Assembly: GCA_963791805.1 (NCBI GenBank)
Contig: CAWBTU010000003.1
Span: 496,001-560,000 of the forward strand
DNA length: 64,000 nucleotides
Reading direction: 5' to 3'
Source of the DNA: JACMJL01 sp963791805
GTDB lineage: Bacteria > Bacillota > Clostridia > Clostridiales > Clostridiaceae
The translations under genes were made by a program, and so were the position numbers. Positions within the stretch are counted from its first letter, which is position 1. Each line of letters begins with the position of its first letter. Below the pieces are notes generated by a model that saw nothing but the letters and a program-made list of their open reading frames with translations, ran no database searches and was not told the origin of the DNA. This document shows positions 53,363-62,822 of this stretch, piece by piece.

Positions 53363-54217
53363 TCATATATTTAAAATATCTAATATTCTCTGTAAATCTT
53401 CCTCTGAATAAAATTGAATTTCAATTTTACCTTTATTCTTTTTATTAGAAAATAAAACTTTTGTTCCAAAATAATTTTCTAATTTATTCTTTATTTCTAT
53501 ATGATAAGGACTTATTTTTTTTTCTGGCTGCTTATTAGTAACTACAACAGAAGAGTTAGCTAGTTCTCTAACAATCCCTTCAGTCTGTCGTACATTTAGA
53601 CCTTCATCAATAATTTTCTGTGATATTGTATACTGCAATTCATCGTCATTTAATCCTAGAAGAGCTCGTCCATGTCCTTCAGAGATAACATTTTCAATTA
53701 AATATTCTTGAACTCTATTATCAAGATTAATTAACCTAATGCAATTTGTTATTGACGTTCTTGATTTTCCTAGTTTTTTAGCTAATTCATCTTGGGTTAT
53801 ATTAAATTCATTAATCAATTTATCATAAGCTAGTGCCTCCTCTATCGGATTAAGATCCTCTCTTTGGATATTTTCAATAAGAGAAATTTCAAGTATATCC
53901 CTATCACTTAAATCCATTATTACTACTGGAACTTCTTTAAGGCCTAGTCTTTTTGCGGCTCTCCATCTTCTCTCACCAGCAACAATGGAATAAAACTCAC
54001 CTACTTTGTTTACTACTATAGGTTGAATAATACCATGCTCACTTATAGATTGCGCAAGGTTACTGATTTTTTCTTCATCAAAAGATTTACGTGGTTGCTC
54101 AATATTAGATTTAATTAAATTTATATCCAATTTTAATGTAGGAACATCATAAGCTTCTGATTCAATTTCTGGTATTAGAGCCCCTAATCCCTTACCAAGG
54201 CCATATTTCTTACTCAA
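53363..54217 (-). CDS. parB: chromosome-partitioning protein ParB (Spo0J)
   Basis: A 284-residue ParB/Spo0J, a CTPase sliding clamp that loads at parS. It has the N-terminal CTP-binding motif IVAGERRWRAAK (GERR box) and ENIQREDLNPIEEA, then the helix-turn-helix ITQDELAKKLGKSRTSITNCIRLI and the C-terminal dimer domain. Overlaps parA by 8 bases. In spore formers ParB also links origin segregation to sporulation. Confidence 0.97.
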   Translation of the reverse strand: MSKKYGLGKGLGALIPEIESEAYDVPTLKLDINLIKSNIEQPRKSFDEEKISNLAQSISEHGIIQPIVVNKVGEFYSIVAGERRWRAAKRLGLKEVPVVIMDLSDRDILEISLIENIQREDLNPIEEALAYDKLINEFNITQDELAKKLGKSRTSITNCIRLINLDNRVQEYLIENVISEGHGRALLGLNDDELQYTISQKIIDEGLNVRQTEGIVRELANSSVVVTNKQPEKKISPYHIEIKNKLENYFGTKVLFSNKKNKGKIEIQFYSEEDLQRILDILNI

Positions 54218-54992
54218 AACCTTTTCCTCCCTTTTGATTACCTAAAAATTCAGATGTAAATTTATCATAAGCTTCAGCACCTTTACACTTGTCATCATAC
54301 AAGCTTATTGGAAGTCCAAAGCTAGGTGATTCTGCTAATCTAATATTTCTTGGAATCATTGTTTCATAAACCTTATCTTTAAAGTTCTTTTTAACTTCTG
54401 TAACAACTTCGTTGCACAAATTGTTTCTCCTATCATACATAGTCATTAAAACACCTTCAATGTAGATATCTTTGTTAAGTGACTTTTTAACTAATTGGAT
54501 CGTATTATATAGTTGGCCAACACCTTCTAATGCATAAAATTCACATTGAATGGGTATTAAAACACTTTCAGAAGCACACAAAGCATTAACTGTTAATATA
54601 CCTAGTGATGGAGGACAATCAATAAATACATAATCAAATTTGTCTTCAAGTTCGCTTATCTTGTTTTTCAATATTGTTTCCCTGCTATTTAAACTAATAA
54701 GTTCTACTTCAGCACCAGATAGCTCCTTATTTGATGGTAGTAAATATAAGTTTTCAATAGTTTCCGTATGTATCATAGCATCTTCGATTTTAATATCAGA
54801 AGTAAGTACATCATATATAGAATTCTCTAAATAACTTTTATCTATTCCAAGTCCACTTGTCGTATTTCCTTGTGGATCAATGTCGATAATTAGCACTTTA
54901 TAACCCTTCATTGCTAAATTTGAGCAATGATTAATAGTAGTTGTAGTTTTCCCTACTCCACCCTTTTGGTTAAAAATACAAATAACTTTCAT
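54210..54992 (-). CDS. parA: chromosome-partitioning ATPase ParA (Soj)
   Basis: A 260-residue Walker ATPase: deviant Walker A NQKGGVGKTTTT (about 8-19), Walker A' IDIDPQGNTTSG, Walker B FIDCPPSLG. It positions ParB-parS complexes and regulates DnaA in B. subtilis. AGGCGGTG before ATG 54992; parS site 2 is about 100 bases upstream. Confidence 0.97.
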   Translation of the reverse strand: MKVICIFNQKGGVGKTTTTINHCSNLAMKGYKVLIIDIDPQGNTTSGLGIDKSYLENSIYDVLTSDIKIEDAMIHTETIENLYLLPSNKELSGAEVELISLNSRETILKNKISELEDKFDYVFIDCPPSLGILTVNALCASESVLIPIQCEFYALEGVGQLYNTIQLVKKSLNKDIYIEGVLMTMYDRRNNLCNEVVTEVKKNFKDKVYETMIPRNIRLAESPSFGLPISLYDDKCKGAEAYDKFTSEFLGNQKGGKGFE

Positions 54993-55091
54993 ATATTCAC
55001 CGCCTTACATAATTAATCAATACCTTCTCATTATAGCTTGATAATAGCAATAATAAAAGAGATAATTAAAATTAATCATCTCTTCTTTCAT

Positions 55092-55107
55092 TGTTTCACG
55101 TGAAACA
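55092..55107. other. parS centromere site 2
   Basis: A second exact TGTTTCACGTGAAACA, between noc and parA. With site 1 it brackets parAB, giving a two-site centromere about 1.7 kb long and 7 kb from oriC. Confidence 0.97.
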
Positions 55108-55109
55108 TT

Positions 55110-55882
55110 CTATTTTTTTGGTATAATAATAGTTACTTCGATACTATCTTCATGATCTTTAGAATTATAGGTTGCATTAATCCCGTATTTATCAAAAACT
55201 TGCTTTATAGTATTTATATAAACCTTGGAACTAAAAACACCTTTAATTTTCTTCTTACCCTTTGAATCTTTTGAATTGGATTTTGCAAGTTCCTTTTCAA
55301 TTAACTCTTCAGTAGATTTCACATTTAAGCCTTTTTTAATTATTTGGGTCAAAACTTTCTTCTGAGAATTTAAATCTGTAAGTTTTAATAATGCCCTTGC
55401 ATGTCTTTCGGTTAATTTATTTTCTAAAAGGTCTTTGCGAATACTCTGATCTAATTTCAACAGCCTAAGCTTATTCGCAATAGTTGATTGCTTTTTTCCT
55501 ATAATTTCAGCTAGCTTATCTTGTGTGTAAGAATGATCATGTATCAAATTAGCATAAGCCTCAGCTTCTTCAATATAATTTAAATCTTCTCGTTGCAGAT
55601 TCTCTAACAATGCAATAGCAGCAGAATCACGCTCTGAAATATCTACAATTACCGTTGGGACTTCAGTGAGTCCAAGTTTTTTGCCGCTCTAAGTCTTCTC
55701 TCTCCAGCAACTAGCTCGTATCGACCTTCGCCCATTTTTCTAACTGTTATAGGTTGAATGATTCCAAAAGCTTTTATAGATTGAGCTAATTCTTCTATAG
55801 CATCTTCATCAAAGTACTTTCTAGGTTGATAAATATTAGGAAATATTATCTCCGTAGATATATAATTTATATTTTTATCCAT
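55110..55882 (-). pseudogene. noc: nucleoid-occlusion protein Noc with a 1-base frameshift
   Basis: The ParB paralog that protects the nucleoid from division. The first frame (ATG 55882) reads PRKYFDEDAIEELAQSIKAFGIIQPITV and the CTP-box GERRLRAAK, then shifts out at an A6 run (T6 at 55677-55682 on plus). Restoring one A gives LGLTEVPTVIVDISERDSA, continuous with the second frame (ALLENLQREDLNYIEEA, HTH YTQDKLAEIIGKKQSTIANKLRLL). The intended product is 257 residues. As it stands only a 77-residue CTP-domain stub is made. A homopolymer lesion, so sequence error is likely. Confidence 0.85.
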
Positions 55883-55970
55883 ACGTAACCATCCCTCTTA
55901 GTTTCCTTATATTTACATTAAATATAATTAAGCACAACATTATAATTCAAATAGATTACAAATATATACA

Positions 55971-56711
55971 TTATTTTAACGGATTTTTGTTTATTAATCC
56001 AGCTTTTCTAGGATAGAAATCAGAAATTTGTTTTACTTTCTTAATAATTACTATATTATGCTGTAAATCAGTGTCTTCTATATCAATTTTAATAATATCT
56101 TCGATTTTACCACCTAGAACAGATAAAGCTTTCTTAGAATCATTAACTTCTTCTTCTACAGATGGTCCCTTCATGGCAATAAAATATCCGCCGACTTTCA
56201 CAAATGGAAGAGAAAGCTCGCTTAAGACAGCTAAATTAGCTACAGCCCTTGAAACAGCAAAATCAAAGTTTTCTCTATATTTATTTTCTCTAGCAAAATC
56301 TTCAGCTCTACCATGTATAGCACTTATATTTTCAAGCTTTAATTCATTAATAGCTTCTTTCAAAAAAGTTATTCTTTTATTTAAAGAGTCTAATAATACA
56401 AGCGAGTTTTCAGGTATCATAATTTTCATAGGGATACCTGGAAATCCAGCACCTGTGCCAATGTCAATGATTGATTTAGCTTTTCCCATACCAGTGATAT
56501 CATTTGCAAGAGCTGAAAATTTGAAAATTTTAATTGAATCAATAAAATGCTTTTTCATAATTTGCTCATCTTCGGTTATAGCTGTAAGATTCATCTTCTG
56601 ATTCCATTCTTGAATAAGTTTCATATAGTTTACAAATTGTTCATATTTGTAATCATTAAATGTTAAATTCACATCCTCACAGGAGGTTTTTAATAGGTTG
56701 AAATAATCCAT
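55971..56711 (-). CDS. rsmG: 16S rRNA (guanine527-N7)-methyltransferase RsmG
   Basis: A 246-residue SAM-dependent methyltransferase that makes m7G527 in 16S rRNA. It has YMKLIQEWNQKMNLTAI, SAM motif IDIGTGAGFPGIPMKI, DSLNKRITFL and DFAVSRAVA. ATG 56711 (MDYFNLL) is chosen over GTG 56723. It follows mnmG in the usual mnmE-mnmG-rsmG-noc order. Confidence 0.96.
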   Translation of the reverse strand: MDYFNLLKTSCEDVNLTFNDYKYEQFVNYMKLIQEWNQKMNLTAITEDEQIMKKHFIDSIKIFKFSALANDITGMGKAKSIIDIGTGAGFPGIPMKIMIPENSLVLLDSLNKRITFLKEAINELKLENISAIHGRAEDFARENKYRENFDFAVSRAVANLAVLSELSLPFVKVGGYFIAMKGPSVEEEVNDSKKALSVLGGKIEDIIKIDIEDTDLQHNIVIIKKVKQISDFYPRKAGLINKNPLK

Positions 56712-56724
56712 AAATATTCTCACT

Positions 56725-58614
56725 CTAACTTTCTATATTATTACTTCTCTTCCGCTGTTCTAAGTAAATCATTAAGACTGAAATATCCGCAGGAGAAACT
56801 CCAGAGATTCTGGAAGCTTGACCTATACTAATTGGTCTCAATTTATTAAGCTTTTGCATAGCTTCCAATCTTAATCCTTTTACTTCTGTAAAATCAACTA
56901 TAGCATCCAGCGTTCTGTTTTCATACTTCTTAAATTGGTTAACCTGTTCCAATTGCTTTTCTATATAACCCTCATATTTTGAAATAATATTTACTTCTTC
57001 AGAAACATCATCATTTAAATTTGGTCTGTCAATATCTAATTGTTTAACTAGAATATAGTTAAGTTCAGGTCTTTTAATTAATTCATAAAGGCTTGCAGGT
57101 TTTTTAAGCTCTGAAGACCCTATACTAATTAAAAATTCATTTACTTCAGCTTTATTAGTAATCTGTAAATTTTTAATTCTCTCAATTTCACTTTCTATTG
57201 AAGCCTTTCGACTTAAGAAAATATCATACCGTTTCTGAGTTACAATTCCAATGTTATATCCTAACTCAGTTAATCTTAAATCCGCATTATCCTGCCTTAA
57301 TAATAACCTGTACTCCGAGCGTGAAGTCATCATCCTATAAGGCTCATTAGTTCCTTTAGTAACAAGATCATCTATTAGCACTCCAATGTATGCATCAGAA
57401 CGAGTTAATATAAATGGACTTTCCCCTTTAATCTTAAGTGCAGCATTTATACCTGCAATTAATCCTTGAGCTCCAGCCTCCTCATAACCTGAACTTCCAT
57501 TCAATTGGCCAGCAGAAAACAGTCCACTAATATCTTTAAATTCAAGTGTCAAACTAAGTTGCGTTGGATCTATACAGTCATACTCAATAGCATAAGCTGT
57601 TCTCATCATTTCGACATTTTCAAGACCAGGTAATGTCCTAAGCATAGAAATTTGAACATCCTCAGGTAGGGAACTAGACATTCCACCTACATACATCTCT
57701 TCAGTATCAAGACCTTCTGGTTCAATAAAGATTTGATGCTTTTCTTTGTCAGGAAATCTCATAACTTTATCTTCAATTGAAGGACAATATCTTGGACCAA
57801 CACTTTTAATAGAACCATTATAAAGCGGTGATCTATCAATATTATTTTTAATTACCTCATGAGTCTTTTCATTTGTATAAGTTAAATAACAAGAAACTTG
57901 TTCATTATCTAGAGTTTCGTTCATAAATGAGAATGGAACTATTTTTGAATCACCAGTTTGCTCAATCATTTTAGAAAAATCTACAGTTCGTCTATTAATT
58001 CTAGCTGGTGTTCCAGTTTTAAATCGTCTTAATTCAATTCCCATATCTAAAAGACTCTGAGATAAATCATTTGCTGGAAATAATCCATTAGGACCGCCAC
58101 TATAACTAATATCACCAATAATTATCTTACCCTTTAAATAAGTTCCTGTAGCTAATACAACACTTTTAGTGTCAAAATAAGCTCCATTTTTAGTAAGAAC
58201 CCCAATAACTTTATTATCCTCAGTCTCAATATTTACTACCTCTAATTGCCTTATAGTAATATTCTCTTCTAATTCAAGAACATGTTTCATACGGCTTGAA
58301 TACTTCTTTTTATCTGCTTGAGCCCTTAAGGAATAAACGGCTGGACCTTTTGAAGTATTTAACATCCTCATTTGAATAAAAGTATCATCTATATTTTTGC
58401 CCATTTCACCACCTAAGGCGTCTATTTCTTTAACTAAATGTCCTTTAGCTGTTCCCCCTATATTAGGGTTACATGGCATCATTGCAACACTATCCATGTT
58501 CATAGTGCAAACAAGGGTTTTAGAGCCCAGTCTAGCACTAGCAAGGGCAGCTTCACAGCCTGCATGACCTGCACCAATTATAATTACATCGTAACTTCCA
58601 GCAAAATACTTCAC
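56725..58614 (-). CDS. mnmG: tRNA uridine-5-carboxymethylaminomethyl modification enzyme MnmG
   Basis: A 629-residue FAD enzyme that works with MnmE to add cmnm5 to the wobble U of several tRNAs. Dinucleotide motif YDVIIIGAGHAGCEAALA, MPCNPNIGGTAKGH with a catalytic Cys, RCGTP-like RFKTGTPARIN, and the C-terminal helical domain LDAIVDFTEVKGLR for MnmE contact. GTG 58614 is preferred over the TTG two codons upstream. Complete. Confidence 0.97.
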   Translation of the reverse strand: MKYFAGSYDVIIIGAGHAGCEAALASARLGSKTLVCTMNMDSVAMMPCNPNIGGTAKGHLVKEIDALGGEMGKNIDDTFIQMRMLNTSKGPAVYSLRAQADKKKYSSRMKHVLELEENITIRQLEVVNIETEDNKVIGVLTKNGAYFDTKSVVLATGTYLKGKIIIGDISYSGGPNGLFPANDLSQSLLDMGIELRRFKTGTPARINRRTVDFSKMIEQTGDSKIVPFSFMNETLDNEQVSCYLTYTNEKTHEVIKNNIDRSPLYNGSIKSVGPRYCPSIEDKVMRFPDKEKHQIFIEPEGLDTEEMYVGGMSSSLPEDVQISMLRTLPGLENVEMMRTAYAIEYDCIDPTQLSLTLEFKDISGLFSAGQLNGSSGYEEAGAQGLIAGINAALKIKGESPFILTRSDAYIGVLIDDLVTKGTNEPYRMMTSRSEYRLLLRQDNADLRLTELGYNIGIVTQKRYDIFLSRKASIESEIERIKNLQITNKAEVNEFLISIGSSELKKPASLYELIKRPELNYILVKQLDIDRPNLNDDVSEEVNIISKYEGYIEKQLEQVNQFKKYENRTLDAIVDFTEVKGLRLEAMQKLNKLRPISIGQASRISGVSPADISVLMIYLEQRKRSNNIES

Positions 58615-58623
58615 TAGCAATAC

Positions 58624-60004
58624 CTACTTTCCAATACAAAATTCTGAAAATATTTTATCTATAATATTCTCATCAAGAGTTTCACCAGAAATCTCTCCTA
58701 AATAAGTCCAAGCATTTCTAATGTCGATAGATGCTAAATCAATAGCAAAAGTATTTCCTAAAGCAATAATAGCTGCTTCTATGCTAGATTTAGCCCTAAT
58801 CAAAGCTTCCTTATGCCTAGAATTAGTAATAATTATATCATTACTTTTTATCTCACCTTGGAAAAACAATTCTCTAATGCTTTTCTTTAATTCATCTATT
58901 CCAAGTTGAAATTTTATAGAAGTTTCAATAATATTACTTGCACCCAAATTATTCAAATCTTCCTTATTAAGGAATCCGCCAATATCACTCTTATTTAATA
59001 GTATAATATACTTTTTATCCTTTACATACATAATTATTTCTTTATCTTCATCATCCAAAATATTGCTTGAATCAAGCATCAGAATAACTAAATCAGCTTT
59101 TACTATTTCTTCTTTAGTTTTACTAACACCAATTTTTTCGACTAAATCCTCTGTCTCCCTAATACCAGCTGTATCGATAATTTTAATTGGTATTCCATCA
59201 ATATTTATATATTCTTCTATTATATCTCTTGTAGTTCCAGGAATTTCTGTTACTATAGCTCTATTTTCGCTTAGAAGTGCATTTAGTAATGAGGATTTTC
59301 CAACATTAGGCTTACCAACAATTACTGTGCTAAGTCCTTCTCTTAATATTTTACCCTCATCAGCTTTATTAATTAGGCCATCCACTTCCAGTAAAATTAA
59401 TTCTAACTTACTTTGAGCATCTGAAGAAGTTACTTCTTCTAAATCATCTTCTGGGAAATCTACAGTAGCTTCAATATGTGCTATAATCTCTAATAATTTA
59501 TAGCGTAATTTTATAATTTCTTTTGAAATTACCCCTTCTGATTGACTCAATGCTGTTTTCATTGAAAGTTCAGTCTTTGAACGTATTATATCTATAACAG
59601 CTTCAGCCTGACTTAAGTCTATTCTTCCATTAAGAAAAGCCCTTTTAGTAAACTCACCAGGTTCAGCGATTCTTGTGCCACATCTAATTACCTCTTGTAA
59701 AACTCTATTTGAAGCAATAATGCCACCATGACAATTTATTTCAATAGTATCCTCACCAGTAAAGCTTTTAGGACCCTTCATATAGGTAACTATAACTTCA
59801 TCTAATATCTCATTATTTTCTAAAGCAACAATATGCCCGTATCGCATTGAATAACTTTCAATATTTTCTATACTTCTTCCAGCCTTACCCTTCAAATATG
59901 CTACTAATAATTTTTAATGCGTTTCCTCCACTAATTCTAATAATAGAAATACCGCCCTCAGAAATTCCTGTAGATATAGCTGCAATTGTATCAAATTCTT
60001 TCAT
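58624..60004 (-). pseudogene. mnmE: tRNA modification GTPase MnmE with a 1-base frameshift
   Basis: ATG 60004 (AAGGAG upstream) begins MKEFDTIAAIST, the normal MnmE opening with EGGISIIRISG, but the frame hits a stop within GGG-TAA near 59888. Removing one G continues into GKAGRSIENIESYSMRYGHI and the whole protein: G1 GKPNVGKSSLLNA, G3 DTAGIRE, G4 NKSD and the C-terminal FCIGK. The intended product is 459 residues; the remaining frame would lack the N-terminal folate domain part. Loss would abolish cmnm5 modification; it is in a short homopolymer, so sequence error is likely. Confidence 0.85.
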
Positions 60005-60044
60005 GTTTTGCTCCTTCCCTATCACTAAATTAAAAAGAAAGCCC

Positions 60045-60671
60045 TTAGGCTTTCTTTAAATCAACAACAACTCTTCTAAAGGGTTCATCACCTTCACTAT
60101 AAGTATTAACATATGGATCATTCTGCAAAGCTGCATGAATTATTCTTCTCTCATAAGGATTCATAGGTTCAAGCTTAAGAAGTTTACCTGAACTTTTAAC
60201 TTTACTAGCAACTTTCATAGCTAGCCTTTTTAAGGTATCCTCTCGTCTTGCTCTATAATTCTCAGTATCAAGAACTACCCTCTTATATTTATCGTCTTTA
60301 CCCTTATTAACTACTAAACTTACTAAATATTGAAGAGAATCAAGAGTCTCCCCTCTATATCCTATTAAAATACCCATATCCGGCCCAGTTAAAGTTATAT
60401 TAATAGCATCCTCAGTTTCAACTATTTTAATTTCAGCCTTTGCATTCATAGCCTTTAAAACATCGTTAAGAAATTCTTTAGCATCATATATATAGTCTCT
60501 TTTAACTGTTACTTTAATTTTTGCAGGCTTAACCCCAATTTTATTAAAAAGTCCCTTGCTTCCAACATCTATTATTTCTACTTCAATCTTATCCTCTGTA
60601 ACATTTAACTCTTTTAAAGCGTTTTTAGTAGCATCATCAACAGTACGACCAGTCATTTCAATAGTTTTCAT
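60045..60671 (-). CDS. jag: RNA-binding protein Jag (KhpB/EloR)
   Basis: A 208-residue RNA-binding protein: an N-terminal Jag domain (MKTIEMTGRTVDDAT; GSKGLFNKIG), a KH domain (ITLTGPDMGILIGYRGETLDSLQYL) and an R3H domain (YRARREDTLKRLAMKVA, EPMNPYERRIIH). Linked in other Firmicutes to control of elongation and division. Next to yidC, its conserved partner. Confidence 0.96.
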   Translation of the reverse strand: MKTIEMTGRTVDDATKNALKELNVTEDKIEVEIIDVGSKGLFNKIGVKPAKIKVTVKRDYIYDAKEFLNDVLKAMNAKAEIKIVETEDAINITLTGPDMGILIGYRGETLDSLQYLVSLVVNKGKDDKYKRVVLDTENYRARREDTLKRLAMKVASKVKSSGKLLKLEPMNPYERRIIHAALQNDPYVNTYSEGDEPFRRVVVDLKKA

Positions 60672-60686
60672 AGAAATTTACACCCC

Positions 60687-61400
60687 CTAAGCATCCTCTA
60701 AAGACTTTTTCTTATAATTTTTCATAATATATGTTTGTGTGATTTGATATAGATTTCCTACTATCCAATAGATAACTAAAGCTGCATTCATATTCCAACT
60801 CATGAATACTAGCATAATTCCCATAAAAATATTCATAGTTGCAGTTTGTTTTGCTTGAGCGCTATCACCTTTAACAGCAATTAACGTAGACGAAATATAA
60901 GTAGATGCTCCAGAAAGTATTGGTAAAATTCTTATATATGTATTCATTCCAGCAATTTTAAGATTTTGTTCTGCGGCACCTAAATTATTTAGCCATAAAA
61001 AACTTGGTTTAGGAGTTATATCATTAAATAAACCCTTAAACACCCAGAACATAGCAAACAATATAGGCATTTGAATTAAAAGTGGTAAACAACCTGCTAA
61101 CGGATTAACACCTTTTTCTTTGTAAAACTTCATTACCTCAATGTTAGCTTTTTGAGGATCATTTTTATATTTTTCTTGAAGTTTTTTAAGCTCAGGCTGT
61201 ATTTCACTCATCTTAAGTTGCGAATTCATTTGCTTAATATTTAATGGTAACAACATTGTTCTAATTATTAATGTAAATATAATTATTGCAACACCGTAAG
61301 AAATATTAGGATTGCTTATAACTACAGATACACCTTGATCATGAATAACAGTGAAAAAATCACTTAGTACATTAACTATTGAATTAAAAAAGTTTTGCAA
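60687..61400 (-). CDS. yidC: membrane protein insertase YidC
   Basis: A 237-residue YidC/SpoIIIJ-type insertase with five helices: a short N-terminal helix, GVAIIIFTLIIRTMLLPLNIKQ with the conserved positively charged Arg, then the LLIQMPILFAMFWVF pair and C-terminal helices, ending in a basic tail KKKSLEDA. There is no lipobox at the start, in which it differs from Bacillus SpoIIIJ. TTG start 61400 with GGGAGG. Complete. Confidence 0.93.
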   Translation of the reverse strand: MQNFFNSIVNVLSDFFTVIHDQGVSVVISNPNISYGVAIIIFTLIIRTMLLPLNIKQMNSQLKMSEIQPELKKLQEKYKNDPQKANIEVMKFYKEKGVNPLAGCLPLLIQMPILFAMFWVFKGLFNDITPKPSFLWLNNLGAAEQNLKIAGMNTYIRILPILSGASTYISSTLIAVKGDSAQAKQTATMNIFMGIMLVFMSWNMNAALVIYWIVGNLYQITQTYIMKNYKKKSLEDA

Positions 61401-61423
61401 AACTTTTGACCTCCCAATATTGT

Positions 61424-61633
61424 TTATTTGACAGGATCATATCCTCCTTTATTAAAAGGGTGACACCTCAATATCCTTTTGATACCCATGAAGCATCCTT
61501 TTAAAGCACCATATTTCTCAACAGCTTCTAATGTATATTGAGAACAAGAAGGATAAAACCTACAACATGGTTGTTTTAAAGGAGAAATTCTTTTCCTATA
61601 AAATTTAATACAACTAATAATTATTTTTTTCAT
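61424..61633 (-). CDS. yidD: membrane protein insertion efficiency factor YidD
   Basis: A 69-residue YidD: YRKRISPLKQPCCRFYPSCSQYTLEAV with the conserved Cys cluster, then GIKRILRCHPFNKGGYDPV. Stands between rnpA and yidC, the usual place. Confidence 0.97.
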   Translation of the reverse strand: MKKIIISCIKFYRKRISPLKQPCCRFYPSCSQYTLEAVEKYGALKGCFMGIKRILRCHPFNKGGYDPVK

Positions 61634-61668
61634 AAATTTTATTACCTACCTTAATTAATAACTTAAAT

Positions 61669-62007
61669 TTAATTTACTAATTTAAATTTATTAAGTAAAT
61701 CAATTAATGCTTTTTCAACCTCTAAATAACTACTTCCATCAATTGTAGATCTTGCAATAAAAATAAAATCATAACCATTTTTTAATCTATGCTTGTTTAA
61801 TCTGTAGCCTTCTCTTATTAATCGTTTAACTCTGTTTCTAACTACACTACTACCAACTTTTTTACTGACAGAAATACCTAATCTATTTATATCTCTATTT
61901 TTATAATTTTTATATACATATAATACTAGAATACCATTAGAATATGACTTGCCCTTTCTGTACACTGCTCTAAATTCTGAATTTTTGCGTAGTTTTTCAA
62001 TTTTCAT
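61669..62007 (-). CDS. rnpA: ribonuclease P protein component
   Basis: A 112-residue RnpA: LRKNSEFRAVYRKGKSYSN, RLGISVSKKVGSSVVRNRVKRLIRE is the RNA-binding box, here read as GISVSKK and RNRVKRL. It works with the RNase P RNA to mature tRNA 5' ends. AAGGAG before ATG 62007. Confidence 0.97.
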   Translation of the reverse strand: MKIEKLRKNSEFRAVYRKGKSYSNGILVLYVYKNYKNRDINRLGISVSKKVGSSVVRNRVKRLIREGYRLNKHRLKNGYDFIFIARSTIDGSSYLEVEKALIDLLNKFKLVN

Positions 62008-62035
62008 GCATATGTACTCCTTCTTTGCAATTACA

Positions 62036-62057
62036 GAAAAAGGCCACTTAAGCGGCC
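62036..62057 (-). terminator. intrinsic terminator between rpmH and rnpA
   Basis: On the minus strand GGCCGC-TTAA-GTGGCC is followed by TTTTT. It probably reduces rnpA expression relative to the abundant L34, as is common in this locus. Confidence 0.75.
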
Positions 62058-62058
62058 C

Positions 62059-62196
62059 TTATGCTGTCAATTTTTTTCTTCCCTTTTGTCTTCTTCTTCT
62101 AAGAACGTTTCTACCGTTTGCAGAGCTCATTCTTTTTCTAAATCCGTGTTCTTTCTTTCTTTGTTTAACCTTTGGTTGAAAAGTCTGTTTCTTCAT
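62059..62196 (-). CDS. rpmH: 50S ribosomal protein L34
   Basis: A 45-residue, highly basic protein: MKKQTFQPKVKQRKKEHGF, then RKRMSSANGRNVLRRRRQ. This is the standard L34. GGAGG before ATG 62196. First gene to the left of oriC. Too short for simple gene finders, but unmistakable. Confidence 0.98.
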   Translation of the reverse strand: MKKQTFQPKVKQRKKEHGFRKRMSSANGRNVLRRRRQKGRKKLTA

Positions 62197-62822
62197 TCCA
62201 AAGCACCTCCTTTAACCCAACTTCTATATAGCAATATCTTACTATCTACTAATAAACCTAAAATATTAAATATATATTTGTAGATTCACTTTCTAATTAT
62301 ATATTCAAGGTAATAAGATGTCAAGAAAATGGCTTATATAGGTGAACTAATTTTTTATGATAGTACTAATATATATTTACATATATTTAAATTAAATTAC
62401 AACAGCATATTTCTTATTATATAACCATATGTTAATAGTTATATAATAAATTATTTTTTTTGTGGATAAGTTCTTGAATACATGAATATGTTTTGATATT
62501 ATTAAGAAGGAACTTCAATTTCAACTAAGTTATACACAGTGTGTGGATAGAATTGTGTATAACTTGTTTAATTTTTAAGAAAAAGTGTAACTACCTTTTA
62601 TTTTTTTGCTAAATACCTTGTTTTTTATTATTTAGCAATGTTAATATAAATACTCATTAATTTGTTAATAACTTTATTTAAGATTCACATATTAACATAA
62701 TTATCAACGTGTGAATATTTTTTATTATAGTTGTCAACAACCTATAATAGTGTTATTAATTCTGTTAATATAATGTTGATACTATTATAAAAATTTTTTT
62801 AGCATGGACTGGAGGATAAAAA
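62197..62822. other. oriC: DnaA-box cluster and AT-rich region
   Basis: The intergenic space between rpmH and dnaA. DnaA boxes: TGTGGATAA at 62461-62469 (perfect, reverse), TTATACACA at 62530-62538, TGTGGATAG at 62542-62550 (one mismatch, reverse) and TGTGTATAA at 62554-62562 (reverse), three within 33 bp. The AT-rich sequence from 62570 to 62800, before dnaA, is the likely unwinding element. The dnaA promoter must lie there; TTGTCA and TATTAA 17 bp apart (about 62730-62760) are candidates. Confidence 0.88.
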
